A stretch of 64,000 nucleotides of DNA from Lachnospiraceae bacterium (GCA_015057405.1 SVEK01000002.1:62001-126000), one strand, 5' to 3'. Shown: positions 9,826-19,005, counted from the first letter of the stretch. Numbers and translations are program-made. Notes: generated by a model from the letters alone, not told the origin.

Positions 9826-10095
9826 TTATTCCTCTATAACATGTATCTCCAGATAATCAAAATCAATTCCGTCAATAAAATTATCTGCATAAAATCTTGT
9901 TTTATCAATTCTTTTAAATTCGGATATATTGTTGTCAAACCATGCAGGAACTGACAAATCAAACACTTTACAGATTTCTTCCAAACCGTCAAACACTTTT
10001 TTAGTTCTGTTTCGTTCGTCATCCCAAGAACATTCAAAAGTATAATCCTCAAGCATTTTATTGTTCTTAAATACCTTGCCCCACATTTTAAACAT
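9826..10095 (-). CDS. Small conserved hypothetical protein, Lachnospiraceae type
   Basis: This 89-aa soluble acidic protein begins MFKMWGKVFKNNKMLEDY and ends in DYLEIHVIEE. From memory the pattern (MWGK.. at the start, a central KVFD..EEICK.FDLS.P.W, then FKR.DKTRF..DNFI..IDFDYLEI) recurs in many Lachnospiraceae genomes, always as a stand-alone short protein with no known function. GGAGG lies 11 bp before the ATG, and a promoter-like TTGAAT-17-TATATT is upstream. An overlapping frame at 9834-10106 is a shadow. No TM segment or known domain is visible. Confidence 0.7.
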   Translation of the reverse strand: MFKMWGKVFKNNKMLEDYTFECSWDDERNRTKKVFDGLEEICKVFDLSVPAWFDNNISEFKRIDKTRFYADNFIDGIDFDYLEIHVIEE

Positions 10096-10133
10096 AACCC
10101 AATCAACCTCCGTTTAACTATCGTTACATGATA

Positions 10134-10162
10134 AATATACGATATACTATTGTTAAATTCAA
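10134..10162 (-). promoter_or_regulatory. Promoter of the 89-aa protein gene
   Basis: Minus-strand TTGAAT (10162-10157), 17-bp spacer, TATATT (10139-10134), about 39 bp before the ATG at 10095. Confidence 0.5.
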
Positions 10163-10203
10163 CTATATACTATCAAAAGTAACAACAAAATGTATTATTA
10201 CTA

Positions 10204-10232
10204 TTTACAAAAAATTAAATTTGGAATAAAAT
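10204..10232 (+). promoter_or_regulatory. Promoter of folD
   Basis: TTTACA (10204-10209), a 17-bp spacer and TAAAAT (10227-10232) precede a roughly 55-nt leader. The leader has an imperfect stem (GTAG...CTAC with an inner TCTGT/ACAGA) but I could not match it to a known tetrahydrofolate riboswitch. Confidence 0.5.
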
Positions 10233-10294
10233 AGTTCGATGGATGTAGCTCTGTAAAAGAGTGAAGAAACAGATATCTACAGGGGGATAATACT

Positions 10295-11131
10295 ATGACA
10301 CAAATAATTGACGGAAAAATAATATCTACTCAGATCAAAGACGAATTAAAATCTAAAGCATCAGAATTAAAAGCACAAAACATAGAAGTTACTCTTGCAG
10401 TAATTCAGGTCGGTAATGACCCTGCATCAACCGTATATGTCGGCAATAAGAAAAAAGCATGTGAATATATAGGTATTAATTCGTTATCTTACGAATTAGA
10501 AGAGTCAACAACTGAAGAAGAGTTAATTGCTCTTATTAATGAACTTAATAACAACGAAAAAGTTAATGGAATTCTTGTACAGCTTCCGGTACCAAAACAC
10601 ATTAATGAAGATGCTATAATTAAAGCAATTTCTCCATTAAAAGATGTTGATGGTTTTCATCCTCAAAGTGTAGGGGCATTAAGCATAGGACAAAAAGGTT
10701 ATGTGTCATGTACACCTGCAGGAATTATTCAATTATTAAAACGTTCAAATATAGAAATTGAAGGTAAAGAATGCGTAATTATCGGAAGAAGTAATATTGT
10801 AGGTAAACCAATGTCACTTCTTATGTTACGAGAAAATGCTACTGTTACCATAGCTCATTCTAAAACAAAGAACCTAAAAGAGATTACAAAAAGAGCTGAT
10901 ATTCTAATAGTTGCAATCGGTAAACCTAAAATGATAACAAGGGAATATGTTAAAGAAGGAGCAGTAGTAATAGACGTTGGAATTCACAGATTGGAATCCG
11001 GTCTGTGCGGTGATGTTGATTATGATGATGTTGCTCCGATTTGTTCAGCAATAACACCTGTTCCTGGTGGTGTTGGTCCTATGACTATTGCAATGCTTAT
11101 GAATAACTGTATTGAAAGCGCATTGCAATGA
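10295..11131 (+). CDS. folD: Methylenetetrahydrofolate dehydrogenase/cyclohydrolase FolD
   Basis: This 278-aa bifunctional enzyme interconverts 5,10-methylene-, methenyl- and 10-formyl-tetrahydrofolate with NADP or NAD. The catalytic Tyr/Lys region (STVYVGNKKKACEYIGI), the QLPVPKHI motif and the nucleotide-binding GRSNIVGKPM and TPVPGGVGPMT motifs are all present; length is normal (about 280-290 aa). It works with Fhs, encoded upstream, to link formate to serine, purine and methionine metabolism. A GGGGG ribosome-binding site precedes the ATG and a bidirectional terminator follows. Confidence 0.96.
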   Translation: MTQIIDGKIISTQIKDELKSKASELKAQNIEVTLAVIQVGNDPASTVYVGNKKKACEYIGINSLSYELEESTTEEELIALINELNNNEKVNGILVQLPVPKHINEDAIIKAISPLKDVDGFHPQSVGALSIGQKGYVSCTPAGIIQLLKRSNIEIEGKECVIIGRSNIVGKPMSLLMLRENATVTIAHSKTKNLKEITKRADILIVAIGKPKMITREYVKEGAVVIDVGIHRLESGLCGDVDYDDVAPICSAITPVPGGVGPMTIAMLMNNCIESALQ

Positions 11132-11226
11132 TAAAATATAACATCCTGACGATATTTTTGTCCGGCAATGTATATGCAATTTCTAAAGACGTCATACTTT
11201 TAGAAGTGAATATATGCTTATAATTT

Positions 11227-11269
11227 AAAAATACTTGCAAACATATTAGTAATGTCTGCAAGTATTTTT
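11227..11269. terminator. Bidirectional terminator between folD and 11324
   Basis: AAAAATACTTGCA (11227-11239) pairs perfectly with 11257-11269, with a further ACAT/ATGT pair inside. Oligo-A on one side and oligo-T on the other let it serve folD and the convergent membrane-protein gene. Confidence 0.85.
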
Positions 11270-11323
11270 TTACTACGATTTATGAGATAAAACAATATAT
11301 AAAGATTTATTCAGAAAATGAAA

Positions 11324-12952
11324 TTAATTAATTTCTGTTACGAGATTTGCCTTTTCATTTTCAATATATTTTATTGTAATTATATCTCCAACATTATATC
11401 TTACAATATCAAGCATTTCAGAAACATTTATATCAAATATTTCATCTTTACCTTTCAAAACAATGTAATAATGAGAATTCCCTTCAATAACAGCTTGAGC
11501 CATTTTATCAATAACACCGGTAATCGTATTAGCACCCGATACATTTTCATCAGAAGATATTTCAATATTGTTGTTAACCAGCAGTTCTTTATAATTGCTT
11601 TCACATTCAGCAACCGAATTAGCCGTTGCAACAACCGTATATTTTTGAATGTTAACCATAGCATACATTTTTACAAGACCTGCACTATCTTTTAATGACA
11701 TAAAATATGTCGGTTCGCCTGATATATTAAGAAGAAGAGGGAACGTGGCATTATAGCCTAAGTTCTGAACTTTACCTTCAGCCGAGCTCATTGCTGAATA
11801 TTCCTCAGCACCCGGAATCTGATAATATTTCGTTTGGGCAGTTCGTTGATTCATAAGAACAAATCCTACATTTGATTCATCACCGCCGACACTGGTAACA
11901 CCTGTGTATACCCAAACATCATCATCTATAGCAATATAATTATATCCGTCAGTTGTCTGGAGACAATCCTTTTGACTAAGTACTGAATTAAAATATCCGT
12001 GTTTCAAAGTACCGTAATAATCATAATATGAGATTAATAAATCTGCAGCATATACATGGTCAACCCATTGTGGAACTTCTGACACATCATAATCCGTACA
12101 TTCACCGGTTATAGCATTGACTATAACTACATTGCTGATTGTTTCTCCGCCAAATAAACCGATTGTATAATCCTTAACCGGACAAATCCAGTACGGAATT
12201 CCTTCTTCATCAATCTCCATATTAATGTCATCAAAAATATAGGTCGGATAATTAAATCTAAGATGTCTGTATATCAATCTGCCAAAGTGCTCGGATTTTG
12301 AATACTTAATTCCCTCTTTAAGTTTAATACATTGAGCATCCTGAGTTGCCATATCAATCAAAATATAAGCAGGAATTCCTTCACTTTTGTTGGTAAACCA
12401 CTTTAATAAACTTCCGTATTCAAGGGGAGTCACACGAACAGGCTTACCATTATAATTAATCTGTGTATAGTCATCTGCAACTTCAAACTGTGAAACATAT
12501 TCAACCATAGTACCCATTTTTCTACCGCCAATAATCTGGGCAGAAGATTTATCTAAAAGAGGTATTTCATTATAGGAAATCTGTTCGATATCGGAATTAA
12601 AATCCCCGTCTGCAATATTAATAAGTTCCTTATATTTATTAGCGTTAATAACAGGGGAGGAAAGAAAACTGCCTACTATATATACAAGAATTACAAGTAA
12701 TGTAACTCCCAATGAAACTTTAAGAATTATATTGTTTGCAGTCAAATCCTTTAATTTAACATTATTTTTAGTAAAACTATTAAAACGATTTTTTATAGTG
12801 AATAAAATACTAATAATTACTAATATTACACATAATCCGATAATATATCCCCACATTTGAGGCGAATGTATATTAAGGGCAGGTAAAGTAATATAATAAT
12901 AACCGGCAATAAACAATAGCAACGCAATAATTAAAGCAATCTTTTTTTTCAT
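11324..12952 (-). CDS. Large membrane protein of unknown function
   Basis: This 542-aa protein has three hydrophobic segments near the N-terminus (about 5-22, 33-52 and 76-98) and then about 440 residues of soluble, probably extracytoplasmic, mixed alpha/beta sequence. It has no motif I recognise. Three cysteines are widely separated. The C-terminal part (about 395-540) looks like a repeat of small beta-rich modules, ending with a short OB-like stretch (VGDIITIKYIEN). GGAGG precedes the ATG by 9-10 bp. It is transcribed alone, divergent from rimO. I believe similar proteins occur in other Lachnospiraceae, but no function should be inferred. Confidence 0.7.
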   Translation of the reverse strand: MKKKIALIIALLLFIAGYYYITLPALNIHSPQMWGYIIGLCVILVIISILFTIKNRFNSFTKNNVKLKDLTANNIILKVSLGVTLLVILVYIVGSFLSSPVINANKYKELINIADGDFNSDIEQISYNEIPLLDKSSAQIIGGRKMGTMVEYVSQFEVADDYTQINYNGKPVRVTPLEYGSLLKWFTNKSEGIPAYILIDMATQDAQCIKLKEGIKYSKSEHFGRLIYRHLRFNYPTYIFDDINMEIDEEGIPYWICPVKDYTIGLFGGETISNVVIVNAITGECTDYDVSEVPQWVDHVYAADLLISYYDYYGTLKHGYFNSVLSQKDCLQTTDGYNYIAIDDDVWVYTGVTSVGGDESNVGFVLMNQRTAQTKYYQIPGAEEYSAMSSAEGKVQNLGYNATFPLLLNISGEPTYFMSLKDSAGLVKMYAMVNIQKYTVVATANSVAECESNYKELLVNNNIEISSDENVSGANTITGVIDKMAQAVIEGNSHYYIVLKGKDEIFDINVSEMLDIVRYNVGDIITIKYIENEKANLVTEIN

Positions 12953-13039
12953 AAAATCAATACCTCCATTAATTTATAAATTATATAAATACGATAAAAT
13001 AAACTGTATCATATAAACTTGTAAATGTAAACGTATTTA

Positions 13040-13068
13040 TTGACCAATGAAAAAAAAACTGTTATTAT
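13040..13068 (+). promoter_or_regulatory. Promoter of the rimO operon
   Basis: TTGACC (13040-13045), 17-bp spacer, TATTAT (13063-13068), 36 bp before the rimO ATG. Confidence 0.6.
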
Positions 13069-13104
13069 ATTAAAGATTATAACTAATCATTGGAGAATTC
13101 ATTT

Positions 13105-14442
13105 ATGAAAATATTACTTATTTCTCTCGGATGTGACAAAAACCTTGTAGATTCGGAATTTATACTTGGAAATCTTGTTAAAGAGGGCTTTGAATTAACT
13201 GATAATGAGTGCGAAGCCGATATTATAATTGTTAACACATGTGCGTTTATTGGTGATGCTAAAGAAGAAAGTATTGAAACCATTCTTGATATGGCGCAGT
13301 ACAAAGAAGAAGGCAACTGTCGTCTCTTAGTTGTTTGCGGATGTCTTTCACAACGATATCATAACGAGATTAAAACAGAAATACCTGAAGTAGATATTAT
13401 TATAGGTGCAACAGCTTATGAAGATATAGTTGCTGCAATTAGCGAAGCTTTAGCAGGCAATTGTGAACAGCCTGTTGAGCGACTAAAAGATATTAATTAT
13501 CTGCCGGCTCAGAATACAAAAAGATTATATTCAACAGGAACCGAATATTCATATCTTAAGATTGCCGAAGGATGTAATAAACGTTGTACTTATTGTGCAA
13601 TACCATATATAAGAGGGTCTTACAGAAGTGTGCCTGAAGAAGATTTAATATCTCAGGCCGAATATCTTGCATCAGTAGGAGTTAAAGAATTAATTGTTGT
13701 TGCTCAGGATACAACCTTATACGGATTAGATTTATACGGCGAAAAACGTTTGCCAAAACTTTTGAATAAATTGTGTGCAATCAAAGGGATTGAATGGATC
13801 AGACTGTTGTATGCTTATCCTGAAGATGTAACAGAAGAACTGGCTAAAACAATAGCAGATAATCCTAAAATATGTCACTATATTGACATGCCTATTCAGC
13901 ATGCTTCAGATAACATACTCAAAAAGATGGGTAGACGAACTAATCAGGCTGAAATCATAGAAAAGATTAATATGTTAAGAAGTATTGTCCCTGATATTGC
14001 TGTCAGAACAACATTAATTACCGGTTTCCCGGGAGAAACTAAGGAAGACCATACACAACTTCTTGAATTCATAAAAAATATGCGATTTGAAAGACTGGGT
14101 GTATTTTGTTATTCTCCTGAAGAAAATACACCTGCAGTTAATTATCCTAACCAGATAGATGAAGAAACCAAATCAATAAGATATAATGAATTAATGGAAT
14201 TACAACAACAAATTGCATTTGATATGGCTAAGAATCGAGTTGGCGAAAACTATAATGTTGTAATAGAAGGAGAAATTCCTGAAGATAATGTTTATTTGGC
14301 AAGAACAATGTATGATGCTCCTTCCATTGATGGTTGTGTATTTTTACCGTTGACAGGAAACTATATGACCGGAGACATTGTTAATGTTAATATTACAAAA
14401 GCAAGTGGATACGATTTACTCGGAATTCCGAATTTAATATAA
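13105..14442 (+). CDS. rimO: Ribosomal protein S12 (uS12) methylthiotransferase RimO
   Basis: This 445-aa radical SAM enzyme adds a methylthio group to the conserved Asp of ribosomal protein S12. The N-terminal UPF0004 domain holds the three auxiliary-cluster cysteines (LGCDKN, NTCAF, CGCLSQ); the radical SAM triad CNKRCTYC follows at about residues 153-160, and a TRAM domain ends the protein. LISLGCDKNLVDSE and YAYPEDV distinguish RimO from the tRNA enzyme MiaB. The ATG at 13105 has GGAG 9 bp upstream; the TTG at 13090 is rejected. It leads an operon with the pgsA-cinA fusion 34 bp downstream. Confidence 0.95.
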   Translation: MKILLISLGCDKNLVDSEFILGNLVKEGFELTDNECEADIIIVNTCAFIGDAKEESIETILDMAQYKEEGNCRLLVVCGCLSQRYHNEIKTEIPEVDIIIGATAYEDIVAAISEALAGNCEQPVERLKDINYLPAQNTKRLYSTGTEYSYLKIAEGCNKRCTYCAIPYIRGSYRSVPEEDLISQAEYLASVGVKELIVVAQDTTLYGLDLYGEKRLPKLLNKLCAIKGIEWIRLLYAYPEDVTEELAKTIADNPKICHYIDMPIQHASDNILKKMGRRTNQAEIIEKINMLRSIVPDIAVRTTLITGFPGETKEDHTQLLEFIKNMRFERLGVFCYSPEENTPAVNYPNQIDEETKSIRYNELMELQQQIAFDMAKNRVGENYNVVIEGEIPEDNVYLARTMYDAPSIDGCVFLPLTGNYMTGDIVNVNITKASGYDLLGIPNLI

Positions 14443-14476
14443 ATATGTTAATCCAAATATAATATGGAGGACAGAT

Positions 14477-15511
14477 ATGAATTTACCCAACAAACTTACA
14501 ACACTAAGAATAATACTTATACCCATATTCGTTGCAATATATTTTTTAGATATGGTTACATATAACCAATATATTGCGGCTACGATTTATATCGCCGCAT
14601 GTATTACAGATTTTCTTGATGGATATATTGCAAGAAAGCAAAACTTAATTACAAATTTTGGTAAATTTATGGACCCACTTGCAGATAAACTGCTTGTTAA
14701 TATTGCTCTGATTTGTTTTGTTACTACACCTGACAATCCGCTTCCTGTATGGGTTGTAATTATCATTATTGCAAGAGATTTTATTATAAACGGTATACGA
14801 CTTGTTGCTTCTGATAACGGAGTAGTAATAGCAGCTGATTATTGGGGCAAAATCAAAACAACATGTCAAATGGTTATGGTTGTGGTTTTGATATGTAATT
14901 TTGATAATTATGTATTTAACATCATTGAACTTGTTTTAATTTATACATCGGCATTATTAACTGTAATTTCTTTGATTGACTGTATTGTAAAAAACAGAAA
15001 CGTAATTCTTGGAACTCCTAACGAGATTAATTCTGACACAAAAAAGGCAAATGCAATTGTTAATAATCTTATTAATTGCAATAAAACTATAACATTTGCT
15101 GAATCTTGTACCGGCGGATTGTTGTGTTCAACAATAATCGAGGTTCCGGGTGCTTCAAAAATTATAAAAGAAAGTATTATTACTTATAGTAATGAAGCTA
15201 AAATACATAGCCTTAATGTAGAACCGTCAATTATAGAACAATATACCGAAGTAAGTAATCAATGTGCTTGCCAAATGGCAAAAGGAGCACGTGATAATAC
15301 TGGTTCGGATATAGCTATATCAGTTACAGGTTATGCAGGTCCCGACGGTGGTAATGATGAGAATCCTGTAGGAACTGTATATATTGGTGTGTGTACAGAT
15401 TTAATATGTAATTCAAAACGTTATGAATTTAAAGGTAATAGAAATATGATTCGTAAACAAATTGTAACTAAAGTTCTTGATTTATTGGTTGAAATGACAT
15501 CGGACATGTGA
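14477..15511 (+). CDS. pgsA: Fusion: PgsA phosphatidyltransferase + CinA C-terminal (NMN amidohydrolase) domain
   Basis: The 344-aa frame joins two normally separate proteins. Residues 1 to about 175 are a CDP-alcohol phosphatidyltransferase with the DG-x2-AR-x8-G-x3-D-x3-D signature (DGYIARKQ...GKFMDPLADK) and membrane helices, matching CDP-diacylglycerol-glycerol-3-phosphate 3-phosphatidyltransferase. Residues about 180-340 are a PncC/CinA C-terminal domain with the ESCTGG motif and VTGYAGPDGG, which in relatives deamidates nicotinamide mononucleotide. The frame is open across the joint (about 14995-15060) with no internal start having a good ribosome-binding site. GGAGG is 8 bp before the ATG. 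The N-terminal half of CinA is absent. In many Firmicutes pgsA and cinA are adjacent, so gene fusion is plausible. Confidence 0.88.
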   Translation: MNLPNKLTTLRIILIPIFVAIYFLDMVTYNQYIAATIYIAACITDFLDGYIARKQNLITNFGKFMDPLADKLLVNIALICFVTTPDNPLPVWVVIIIIARDFIINGIRLVASDNGVVIAADYWGKIKTTCQMVMVVVLICNFDNYVFNIIELVLIYTSALLTVISLIDCIVKNRNVILGTPNEINSDTKKANAIVNNLINCNKTITFAESCTGGLLCSTIIEVPGASKIIKESIITYSNEAKIHSLNVEPSIIEQYTEVSNQCACQMAKGARDNTGSDIAISVTGYAGPDGGNDENPVGTVYIGVCTDLICNSKRYEFKGNRNMIRKQIVTKVLDLLVEMTSDM

Positions 15512-15538
15512 TTATGAAAGGGGAGAACACATTAATTT

Positions 15539-16063
15539 ATGAAAAACAAAATCCTGTTTTTAGTTTTTGTTTCATGTTTAGTACTTATTTCATGTAATAA
15601 TGACAAGATTAATACTCCCGCAAATAATAATTCTAAAGAAAAAATCGACAAACAAATCGACAATTCCGATAATTCAATATTAGATGAAAATGGTACAAAA
15701 ACTTTGTCAATATATACACTTGACCACGGAAAAGGCTGTATTCCAAGCATATCACTGATAGACAAAGACCAAATTATTGACGCAAAACTCATTGTTAATG
15801 AAGTTATAGCAAATTACGACGAAAAAGTTAATATATATGATATAGAAGAAAATGAAGATAATGTAGTTGTTATTTTTGAAGATAATTCTGCTCCTATGGT
15901 AAATGTAGCACCACAAACCGAAGAAGCGATGTTAGATTGTATTGCATACAGTCTTATTGATAATCTTGATTATTGCAATGAGATTTATTTCAGGTGCAAA
16001 AACGGAAAATATAAAAGCAAAAACATCACATTTAATGTTGATGAACCATACATTACACGTTAA
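15539..16063 (+). CDS. Lipoprotein, possible GerMN-like domain
   Basis: This 174-aa protein starts with a lipoprotein signal (MKNKILFLVFVSCLVLISC) whose lipobox LISC puts the lipidated Cys at residue 19. An Asn/Asp/Lys-rich spacer leads to a mature domain of about 110 residues. Its pattern (LIVNEVIANYDEKVNIYDI..., NVVVIFED, then a helix EEAMLDCIAYSLIDNLDYCNEIYFRCKNGKY) resembles the GerMN fold found in germination protein GerM and related surface lipoproteins; this is a tentative match. It lies 27 bp after pgsA-cinA with a GGGGAG site 14 bp before the ATG, the only in-frame start. Confidence 0.65.
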   Translation: MKNKILFLVFVSCLVLISCNNDKINTPANNNSKEKIDKQIDNSDNSILDENGTKTLSIYTLDHGKGCIPSISLIDKDQIIDAKLIVNEVIANYDEKVNIYDIEENEDNVVVIFEDNSAPMVNVAPQTEEAMLDCIAYSLIDNLDYCNEIYFRCKNGKYKSKNITFNVDEPYITR

Positions 16064-16162
16064 TAAAAGAATGTGTTAATTGTATTTACAAATATACACT
16101 TACTAAAATATACTTGCTTAAAAGTACTTACATTCTTACTCTCAAAATCGGAGGTTAATATT

Positions 16163-17410
16163 TTGTCTGATGTAATAATAATTGGCGGCGGCGCAGCCGG
16201 TCTTATGGCAGCTTATTCAGCTTCAATTTCAGGACACAAAGTTACTATCATCGAACGAAACGAAAAATGCGGTAAAAAAATCTACATTACCGGAAAAGGC
16301 AGATGTAATCTTACCAATGCTTGTGATTACGAAGATTTTTTTGATCATGTTGTAACTAATTCAAAATTTATGTATAGTCCCTTTTATTCCTTTACCAATA
16401 CTCAGGTTATTGATTTGTTCTCAAAAGAACTTAATATGCCTGTGAAAATAGAAAGAGGGGAAAGGGCCTTTCCTGTATCTGATAAAGCATCTGATGTTAC
16501 GAAAGCTTTATTAAATGCTCTTAAAAAATTCAATGTAAAAATCATATACAATACAATTGTAAAAGAATTAATAATTGAAAACAATTCAGTCAAAGGTGTA
16601 ATTACAAACACCGAATCTTTGTTTTGTGATTATGTTATTATTGCAACCGGAGGTAAATCGTATCCGTCAACAGGTTCTGACGGAAGCGGTTATAACCTTG
16701 CGAAAGATGCAGGACATTCTGTTACTCCGTTATACCCTGCACTTGTCCCAATGAACACTTTAGAGAAATGGCCGCTTAATTTGCAAGGACTGGCTCTAAA
16801 AAATGTTAGAGTTACATTTTCTCAAAAAAACAAAACACTATATACCGGCATGGGAGAAATGTTGTTTACTCATTTTGGAGTAAGTGGTCCGTTAGTTATT
16901 ACTGCAAGCAGTTATTTGAGCAAACTGATTCATTCAGATAAGGCATACAATAATGACATATGTATGACAATAGATCTCAAGCCTGCATTATCAATTCCCG
17001 AACTGGAGGACAGAATATTAAGAGATTTCAATTTACGTAACAATCAACAGTTTAAGAATTCGCTAAATAAACTACTGCCTTCAAAAATAATTCCTGAAAT
17101 TGTTGAAATGTCAGGTATAAAACCTGAAAAAATGGTCAATATGGTTACCAAAGAAGAACGTCATAATCTTGCGGTTTTGATAAAAGAACTTGTTATTCAT
17201 ATAAAAGATTTCCGTGGATTTGGAGAAGCTATTATAACGCAAGGCGGAGTAAATGTAAAAGAAATCAATCCATCAACAATGGAATCAAAGATTTGTAAAG
17301 GATTGTATTTTGCAGGGGAAATTATAGATATTGATGCTGTTACCGGAGGATATAATTTACAAATTGCCTGGTCAACAGGTTACCTTGCCGGAATAAGCAT
17401 AGAACAATAA
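16163..17410 (+). CDS. HI0933-family FAD-dependent oxidoreductase (YhiN-like)
   Basis: This 415-aa flavoprotein begins at a TTG: LSDVIIIGGGAAGLMAAYSAS gives the Rossmann FAD-binding motif right at the N-terminus, and GGAGGT ends 7 bp before the TTG. The longer GTG start at 16073 adds a hydrophobic 30-residue extension with no ribosome-binding site. Further family features are KCGKKIYITGKGRCNLTN, ATGGKSYPSTGSDGSGY and the C-terminal FAGEIIDIDAVTGGYNLQIAWSTG. The HI0933/BaiN family is annotated as an aminoacetone or bile-acid reductase-like oxidoreductase; its true substrate is unknown. It precedes cmk, as in several clostridia. Confidence 0.9.
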   Translation: MSDVIIIGGGAAGLMAAYSASISGHKVTIIERNEKCGKKIYITGKGRCNLTNACDYEDFFDHVVTNSKFMYSPFYSFTNTQVIDLFSKELNMPVKIERGERAFPVSDKASDVTKALLNALKKFNVKIIYNTIVKELIIENNSVKGVITNTESLFCDYVIIATGGKSYPSTGSDGSGYNLAKDAGHSVTPLYPALVPMNTLEKWPLNLQGLALKNVRVTFSQKNKTLYTGMGEMLFTHFGVSGPLVITASSYLSKLIHSDKAYNNDICMTIDLKPALSIPELEDRILRDFNLRNNQQFKNSLNKLLPSKIIPEIVEMSGIKPEKMVNMVTKEERHNLAVLIKELVIHIKDFRGFGEAIITQGGVNVKEINPSTMESKICKGLYFAGEIIDIDAVTGGYNLQIAWSTGYLAGISIEQ

Positions 17411-17433
17411 TAGAACAATAATATAACAATAAT
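17401..17433 (+). repeat. Three tandem 11-bp repeats at the flavoprotein stop codon
   Basis: AGAACAATAAT occurs at 17401-17411 and 17412-17422, and as ATAACAATAAT at 17423-17433. The first copy contains the TAA stop of the flavoprotein gene, so expansion does not alter the protein. It looks like replication slippage. Confidence 0.8.
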
Positions 17434-17476
17434 AATATGAAACATTAATAAACTATAGAAAGAAGGAATAATAACC

Positions 17477-18145
17477 ATGGGATTTGCAATGGCAATAGAT
17501 GGTCCTGCAGGAGCAGGAAAAAGTACAATAGCAAAATTAGTTGCAGCAAAATTAAATCTAACTTATATTGACACCGGAGCAATGTATCGAGCAGTAGGAT
17601 ACTATATGACTAACAACAATATAGATACCGATAATCCCGAAAAAGTCAGCGAAGCGTGTAATAACATTGACATTACGATAGAATATGAAAACGGCGTACA
17701 ACAAATCATACTTAACGATGTTAATATTACAGCTCATTTAAGGGAAGAAATAGTTGGCATTAATGCTTCGAAAGTTGCAAAGTATCAGGCTGTTAGAGAG
17801 AAACTTGTAGACATTCAAAGAAAACTTGCAGGCACAAAAAGAGTAGTAATGGACGGAAGAGATATAGGTACATGTGTTCTTCCGAATGCCGAAATTAAAA
17901 TATATCTCACAGCTTCAGTAGATGTAAGGGCAAATCGCAGGTATGACGAATTGACCAAAAATAATATTGAATGCGACTACGAAGCAATTAAGAATGACAT
18001 TGCAACAAGAGATTATGAAGATATGCATAGAGAAATTTCTCCGTTAAAACAAGCAGATGATGCAATTTTAGTTGATACCTCTGATATGAACATAGATCAG
18101 GTAGTTGCAAAAATAATATCAATTTACGAGGATGCAAATATATGA
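17477..18145 (+). CDS. cmk: Cytidylate kinase
   Basis: This 222-aa P-loop kinase phosphorylates CMP and dCMP. The Walker A site GPAGAGKST is at about residues 10-18, the CMP-binding DTGAMYRA follows, and the DGRDIGT motif and the arginine-rich lid (RANRRYDE) are present. Length matches the family (about 220-225 aa). Its stop overlaps the ispH start by 4 bp (ATGA), so cmk, ispH and the S1 gene are translationally coupled, an arrangement common in Clostridia. Confidence 0.96.
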   Translation: MGFAMAIDGPAGAGKSTIAKLVAAKLNLTYIDTGAMYRAVGYYMTNNNIDTDNPEKVSEACNNIDITIEYENGVQQIILNDVNITAHLREEIVGINASKVAKYQAVREKLVDIQRKLAGTKRVVMDGRDIGTCVLPNAEIKIYLTASVDVRANRRYDELTKNNIECDYEAIKNDIATRDYEDMHREISPLKQADDAILVDTSDMNIDQVVAKIISIYEDANI

Positions 18146-19005
18146 AAGAAGTTAAACTTGCCAAAAGTGCCGGATTTTGTTTTGGAGTAAAAAGAGCCGT
18201 TGAAATGGTTTATAAAGAGGCAGAGCATAATGATCATATATACACTTTTGGACCTATTATTCACAACGAAGAAGTTGTGCGTGATTTAGAAGATAAAGGT
18301 GTTATTGTTGTAAACTCTGTTGAGGAATTACAAACAATAAAAGGCGGAACTATAATAATCCGTTCCCATGGTGTTTCAAAAGAAATATATGATATTATGA
18401 AAGCTCATAATATGAATGTAGTTGATGCCACCTGTCCATTTGTTAAAAAAATACATCGAATTGTAAGTGAACATTCAGCAAATGGAGAAACAATTATCAT
18501 TATCGGCAATGACACTCATCCTGAAGTTGAAGGTATAAAAGGATGGTGTACCGGTGATGTTTTTGTTGTTGAAAACGAGCAACAAGTAGAAAAAATATCG
18601 ATTTCTGACAAAAAAAAGGTATGTATTGTGGCCCAAACTACATTTAATTACAATAAATTTCAAGATTTAGTTGAAATAATTCGAAAAAAAGTGTATGATA
18701 TTATTGCTGTGAGTACAATCTGTAGTGCAACAGAGGAACGGCAAACAGAAGCCAGAAAGCTGGCTTCGGAATCCGATGCTATGATTGTTATTGGTGGGCG
18801 ACATAGTTCAAACACACAGAAGCTTTACCAAATATGTAAAAATGAGTGTGAATTTACTACATTCATTCAGAAACTTGATGATTTGCAACTCGAAGAGTTG
18901 TCATCTGTCCGTAGCGTGGGAATTACTGCAGGGGCTTCAACCCCGAATAATATTATTGAGGAGGTTTGGCAGGCATGTCAGAAGAAAATTTTGCAGAATT
19001 ACTAG
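18142..19005 (+). CDS. ispH: 4-hydroxy-3-methylbut-2-enyl diphosphate reductase
   Basis: This 287-aa [4Fe-4S] enzyme catalyses the last step of the MEP pathway, giving IPP and DMAPP. The three cluster cysteines are in GFCFGVKRA, DATCPFVKK and STICSATEERQ; the catalytic Glu region (IRSHGVSKE) and the C-terminal TAGASTPNNIIEEV are present. In many Lachnospiraceae IspH is fused to ribosomal protein S1. Here it ends in its own frame 31 bp inside the S1 gene, which lies in the -1 frame. Confidence 0.95.
   Translation: MKEVKLAKSAGFCFGVKRAVEMVYKEAEHNDHIYTFGPIIHNEEVVRDLEDKGVIVVNSVEELQTIKGGTIIIRSHGVSKEIYDIMKAHNMNVVDATCPFVKKIHRIVSEHSANGETIIIIGNDTHPEVEGIKGWCTGDVFVVENEQQVEKISISDKKKVCIVAQTTFNYNKFQDLVEIIRKKVYDIIAVSTICSATEERQTEARKLASESDAMIVIGGRHSSNTQKLYQICKNECEFTTFIQKLDDLQLEELSSVRSVGITAGASTPNNIIEEVWQACQKKILQNY

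Noticed and set aside
9834-10106. 90-aa minus-strand frame overlapping the 89-aa protein
   Set aside because: It lies in another frame of the same DNA, has a less good start and an unnatural Leu/Ile-rich composition; the 89-aa frame has the recognisable family pattern.
10233-10294. Tetrahydrofolate riboswitch before folD
   Set aside because: The leader is about 55 nt with only an imperfect stem; the conserved THF-riboswitch core could not be seen.
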